Source of the DNA: Roseovarius mucosus
GTDB taxonomy: Bacteria > Pseudomonadota > Alphaproteobacteria > Rhodobacterales > Rhodobacteraceae
Reading direction: 5' to 3'
DNA: 64,000 bases
Assembly: GCF_002080415.1 (NCBI RefSeq)
Contig: NZ_CP020474.1
Span: forward strand, 2,493,501 to 2,557,500
Made by a program: the position numbers and the translations under genes. Position 1 is the first letter of the stretch, and every line of letters begins with the position of its first letter. Under the pieces are notes generated by a model, which was given only the letters and a program-made list of their open reading frames with translations, was not told the origin of the DNA and searched no databases. This document shows, one piece after another, positions 61,404 through 64,000 of the stretch.

Positions 61404-62705
61404 ATGGAATGGTATGAAGTCGGCCTCGGCCTTTTGGGTCTTTTGATGTTTCTGATCGCAACGGGGGTGCCGATCCCCTTTGCGCTGGCGGCGGCCTCGC
61501 TGCCGTTTCTGTGGCAAATCCAGACCTTTGAGACCTCGATCGCATCGGCAGAGTTGAAGCTCTGGGGTGTTTGGATCGACTATATCCTGCTTGCGGTGCC
61601 GCTGTTTGTGTTCTTGGGCGAGTTGATCGGCAAATCCAATATCGGCCCCAATCTCTATCAATTCCTGCATCAAGGTGTGCGCGTGCGCGGCTCTGCTGCC
61701 TATGGCTCTATCGGGGCCTGCGCGGGGTTTGGCGCGGTCTGTGGCTCGTCCATGGTCGGCGCGCTGACCATTGGCGGCGTGGCTTTGCCGGAGATGCTCC
61801 GGCTGGGCTATGGCAAGCGGCTGTCGTCTGGCGTGCTGGCGGCGGGGGGCACGCTGAGCGTGCTGTTGCCGCCATCGCTGATCCTGTTGTTTTACGGCAT
61901 CGTCACCGATCAGAGCATTGGGGATCTTTTCATCGCGGGCGTTATTCCCGGATTGATCCTTGTGACCTGTTTTTCGATTGTGGTGTTGGTCTGGGGTATT
62001 TTGAAGCCGGGCGATATTCCCGACCGCGAGGATGCGGTGAAAATGGGAATCCTTCAGATTGCCGCCACTATCGCGCCCATTGGCCTGATCGGTCTAGTGA
62101 TCACTGTGGCGATCTACGCCGGTATCGCCACGCCGACAGAGGCGGCGGCGGTGGCGGCGCTCTTGACCGTGATCCTCGCCTTTGGCGTGGGGGGGCTGAC
62201 ATGGCAGGGGTTCAAGGACTCGCTCTTTGCCACCATGCGGACCATGGGGTATCTGGGCTTGCTTCTATCGGCGGGGGTGCTTTTTGGCTTTGTGCTGACC
62301 TACTACCGCGTGCCGCAGCAATTCACCGAGCTTTTTCTGAGCTTCGATCTTTCGCCCTATGTGGTGCTGACCATTGTGTTGATCTTTTACATCGTGCTGG
62401 GGATGTTCCTTGAACCTGTCTCGATGACCTTCATCACCCTGCCCACGATCTTTCCGCTGATGGCCGCCGCCGGGTTCGACCTTATCTGGTTTGGGGTGGT
62501 CTATACGATCACCATGGAGATTGCGGTGCTCACGCCACCTGTGGGGCTCAATCTCTATGTCATCCAAGGGATTGGGCGCGGGCAGGTCAGCATTGGCGAT
62601 GTGATCATTGGCTGCCTGCCGTTCATCGGGGCGCTTGTTCTCTTGATTGTCCTTCTCATCCTCATGCCGGAGATTGCGTTGTGGTTGCCCGAACAGATGC
62701 GCTGA
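61404..62705 (+). CDS. dctM: TRAP transporter large permease (DctM family)
   Basis: A 433-residue protein with about twelve hydrophobic segments. Motifs include FLIATGVPIPFALAAAS, LAVPLFVFLGELIGKSNIG, GSSMVGALTIGGVALPEMLRLGYGKRLSSGVLAAGGTLSVLLPPSLILLFYG and the late TPPVGLNLYVIQGIG, all typical of DctM. It is the sodium-driven channel for the substrate bound by DctP. Its 3' end overlaps the alpha/beta hydrolase gene by 25 bp. Confidence 0.93.
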   Translation: MEWYEVGLGLLGLLMFLIATGVPIPFALAAASLPFLWQIQTFETSIASAELKLWGVWIDYILLAVPLFVFLGELIGKSNIGPNLYQFLHQGVRVRGSAAYGSIGACAGFGAVCGSSMVGALTIGGVALPEMLRLGYGKRLSSGVLAAGGTLSVLLPPSLILLFYGIVTDQSIGDLFIAGVIPGLILVTCFSIVVLVWGILKPGDIPDREDAVKMGILQIAATIAPIGLIGLVITVAIYAGIATPTEAAAVAALLTVILAFGVGGLTWQGFKDSLFATMRTMGYLGLLLSAGVLFGFVLTYYRVPQQFTELFLSFDLSPYVVLTIVLIFYIVLGMFLEPVSMTFITLPTIFPLMAAAGFDLIWFGVVYTITMEIAVLTPPVGLNLYVIQGIGRGQVSIGDVIIGCLPFIGALVLLIVLLILMPEIALWLPEQMR

Positions 62706-63466
62706 TTGCGCGCAACGGCCTTAGCTATCGGCGGGCGGGGGCGGGCACGCCGCTGGTGTTGGTGCATGGCTATCTGGGCGGGTCGGCGCAATGGCAGGCC
62801 GAGATTGCCCGCTTTTCCGACCGCTTTGATGTGATTGCCCCTGATCTGCCGGGCTATGCCGGGTCAGCGGGCCTGCCGCCTGCGAAACGTATCGCCACAT
62901 TCGGCGCGGCGGTGGTCGAGCTTTTGGACGAGCTGGGGCTGGGGCAGATCACTCTTTTGGGGCATTCCATGGGCGGTATGATCGTGCAGGAAATAGCCGC
63001 CACCCATCCTGACCGGATCGCGCGGCTGATCCTCTATGGCACAGGGCCCTTGGGGGCCATGCCGGATCGGTTCGAGCCGCTCGACACCTCGCGGGCACGG
63101 ATCCGCTGCGATGGTGTGGCCCAGACGATCCGGCGGATCGGGGCCACGTGGTTTCGCAAAGGGGCCGCGGCGCAGGGGTTCGAGATTGTGGCCGAACTGG
63201 GCGCGCAGGCCACCGAGGCCGCAGCGCTGGCGGGGCTTGACGCGATGAGCGATTGGGATGGGCGCGGCGCGCTTGGCCGCCTGACCATGCCGACCCTCGT
63301 GCTTTGGGGTGACGGCGATCGGTCCTATCGCTGGCCGCAGGTCGAAACCCTCTGGCAGGGGCTGCCCGATGCCGTGCTGGCCGTGGTGCCGGGCACCGCC
63401 CATGCGGTGCATCTGGAAAAGCCGAGCCTCTTTCACGCGCTGGTCGAGGATTTCGTTGGGGGGTGA
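62681..63466 (+). CDS. Alpha/beta hydrolase coupled to the TRAP transporter
   Basis: A 261-residue hydrolase starting at a GTG at 62681 inside dctM, with CGGAG upstream. The oxyanion motif is VLVHGYLGG, the nucleophile elbow GHSMGG, the acid VLWGDGD and the histidine region PGTAHAVHLEKP. Together they give a complete catalytic triad. No signal peptide is visible, so it acts in the cytoplasm. The overlap with dctM suggests it hydrolyses the imported compound, for example an ester, lactone or ring-fission product. Confidence 0.88.
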   Translation: MVARTDALIARNGLSYRRAGAGTPLVLVHGYLGGSAQWQAEIARFSDRFDVIAPDLPGYAGSAGLPPAKRIATFGAAVVELLDELGLGQITLLGHSMGGMIVQEIAATHPDRIARLILYGTGPLGAMPDRFEPLDTSRARIRCDGVAQTIRRIGATWFRKGAAAQGFEIVAELGAQATEAAALAGLDAMSDWDGRGALGRLTMPTLVLWGDGDRSYRWPQVETLWQGLPDAVLAVVPGTAHAVHLEKPSLFHALVEDFVGG

Positions 63467-63563
63467 CACGCACTGCCCTCCCTTGCGGCACCCTCCCATT
63501 CCATCCACAATATATTGCTTCCCCCCTCAACAAATAGCTTTACAGGCGGCGCTAAACCTCGCA

Positions 63564-63632
63564 CCATATATTGTATGGACGAGGGGAATGGCCCCCGTCC
63601 GTAGAGCAGGCACCTAGCGCTAGGGGTGCAAC
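63564..63632. promoter_or_regulatory. Structured leader region before the YbjN-like gene
   Basis: Three small inverted repeats follow each other: CCATA/TATGG (63564-63578), GGACG-GGGG with CCCC-CGTCC (63577-63600, one bulged A) and GCACC/GGGTGC around the palindrome CTAGCGCTAG (63610-63629). Together they occupy much of the 199-bp gap 63467-63665, which has no gene. They could form an RNA leader or protein sites for the next gene. Confidence 0.35.
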
Positions 63633-63665
63633 GCCACCCCCGCGCTACAGCAAATGAGGCGGCGC

Positions 63666-64000
63666 CATGGCACTTTCCGAGCAGTTCTTGCATGACGACA
63701 TACACCCCATTGATATTGTTGAACATATTGCAGAGCACCATGACTGGGAGTTCGACCGCATCGGCGACGATCAGATTGCCATGGCTGTTGAAGGCCAGTG
63801 GCGCACCTATTCCTTGACCCTCGCGTGGTCCGGCTATGACGAGACCCTGCGTCTTGTCTGCACCTTCGATATGGAGCCGCCCGCCGAGAAACTGCCCGTG
63901 CTCTTTGAAATCCTCAATGAAATCAATGATGAGTGCTGGGCCGGTGCCTTTACCTGGTGGGCCGAACAGAAACTTATGGTCTATCGCTATGGCCTCGTGC
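63666..64000 (+). CDS. YbjN domain-containing protein (partial, runs off the right edge)
   Basis: The ATG at 63666 follows GAGG and the visible 111 residues read MALSEQFLHDDIHPIDIVEHIAEHHDWEF, then WRTYSLTLAWSGYDETLRLVCTFDMEPP, LFEILNEINDECWAGAFTWWAEQKLMVYRYGL. The pattern of alternating strands, an Asp-rich start and LFEILNEIND...WWAEQKLMVYR matches the YbjN/SycE-like chaperone fold. The family is common next to proC in alphaproteobacteria, but that region lies outside the window. The C-terminal part is missing here. Confidence 0.8.

Overview
The window reads as chromosomal DNA of a marine-type alphaproteobacterium of the Roseobacter/Rhodobacteraceae group. I infer this from gene content and protein character, not from any database search. 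The evidence includes a TauR-Xsc-SoeABC sulfonate block, a DmdA-like folate enzyme, TRAP and TTT carboxylate transporters, DUF1523/DUF952/DUF1244 proteins, a 559-residue S1 protein and GC-rich codon use. I see no phage, insertion sequence, CRISPR array, rRNA or tRNA.

Layout. Positions 1-1300 hold the start of a TctA permease, divergent from a LacI-type regulator with a LacI-type operator between them. 1281-5820 is a phosphonate/phosphate-ester unit: a GntR/HutC regulator and PhnM on one strand, PhnD-PhnC-PhnE on the other, with a PHO box and a HutC-like site between. No C-P lyase genes are present. 5949-13189 is a peptide unit: an M24 peptidase, an XRE-cupin regulator with a long palindrome upstream, and DppABCDF. 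13186-17969 (minus) carries an acyl-CoA ligase, an enoyl-CoA hydratase, an OsmC protein and a DmdA/GcvT-like methyltransferase, with an Lrp-type regulator upstream. 18165-23309 is miscellaneous: DUF808, a phosphotransferase, a YjbE-like secreted peptide, an esterase, a Tat-exported cyclase-family protein, and two small membrane proteins.

23328-32736 (minus) is a coherent sulfoacetaldehyde module. TauR would control Xsc, which makes acetyl phosphate and sulfite. AckA would turn the acetyl phosphate into acetate and ATP. SoeABC would oxidise the sulfite to sulfate. A 49-residue membrane protein is encoded between soeA and soeB with ATGA overlaps on both sides. Candidate TauR repeats lie before xsc and before tauR.

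32844-35680 has an ArsR regulator divergent from NIPSNAP, ABM-like, DoxX-like and RidA genes, with a 13-bp degenerate tandem repeat among them. 35838-51210 is mostly housekeeping: SDR, ugd, glmM, rpsA, cmk, pyrD, arsC-like, sdaA, pyk, rpmI, rplT. Two copies of a structured dispersed repeat lie about 20 bp after glmM and after the arsC-like gene. 51210-58641 contains a methyltransferase, AsmA, rimO, an AT-richer two-gene cassette of unknown function, a DUF393 protein and glycerate kinase. 58769-63466 is a LysR-controlled TRAP transporter with a translationally overlapping alpha/beta hydrolase. The window ends inside a YbjN-like gene.

Coordinates of starts were chosen from ribosome-binding sites and family N-termini. 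Functions rest on recognised motifs and remembered family features; no search or alignment was run.
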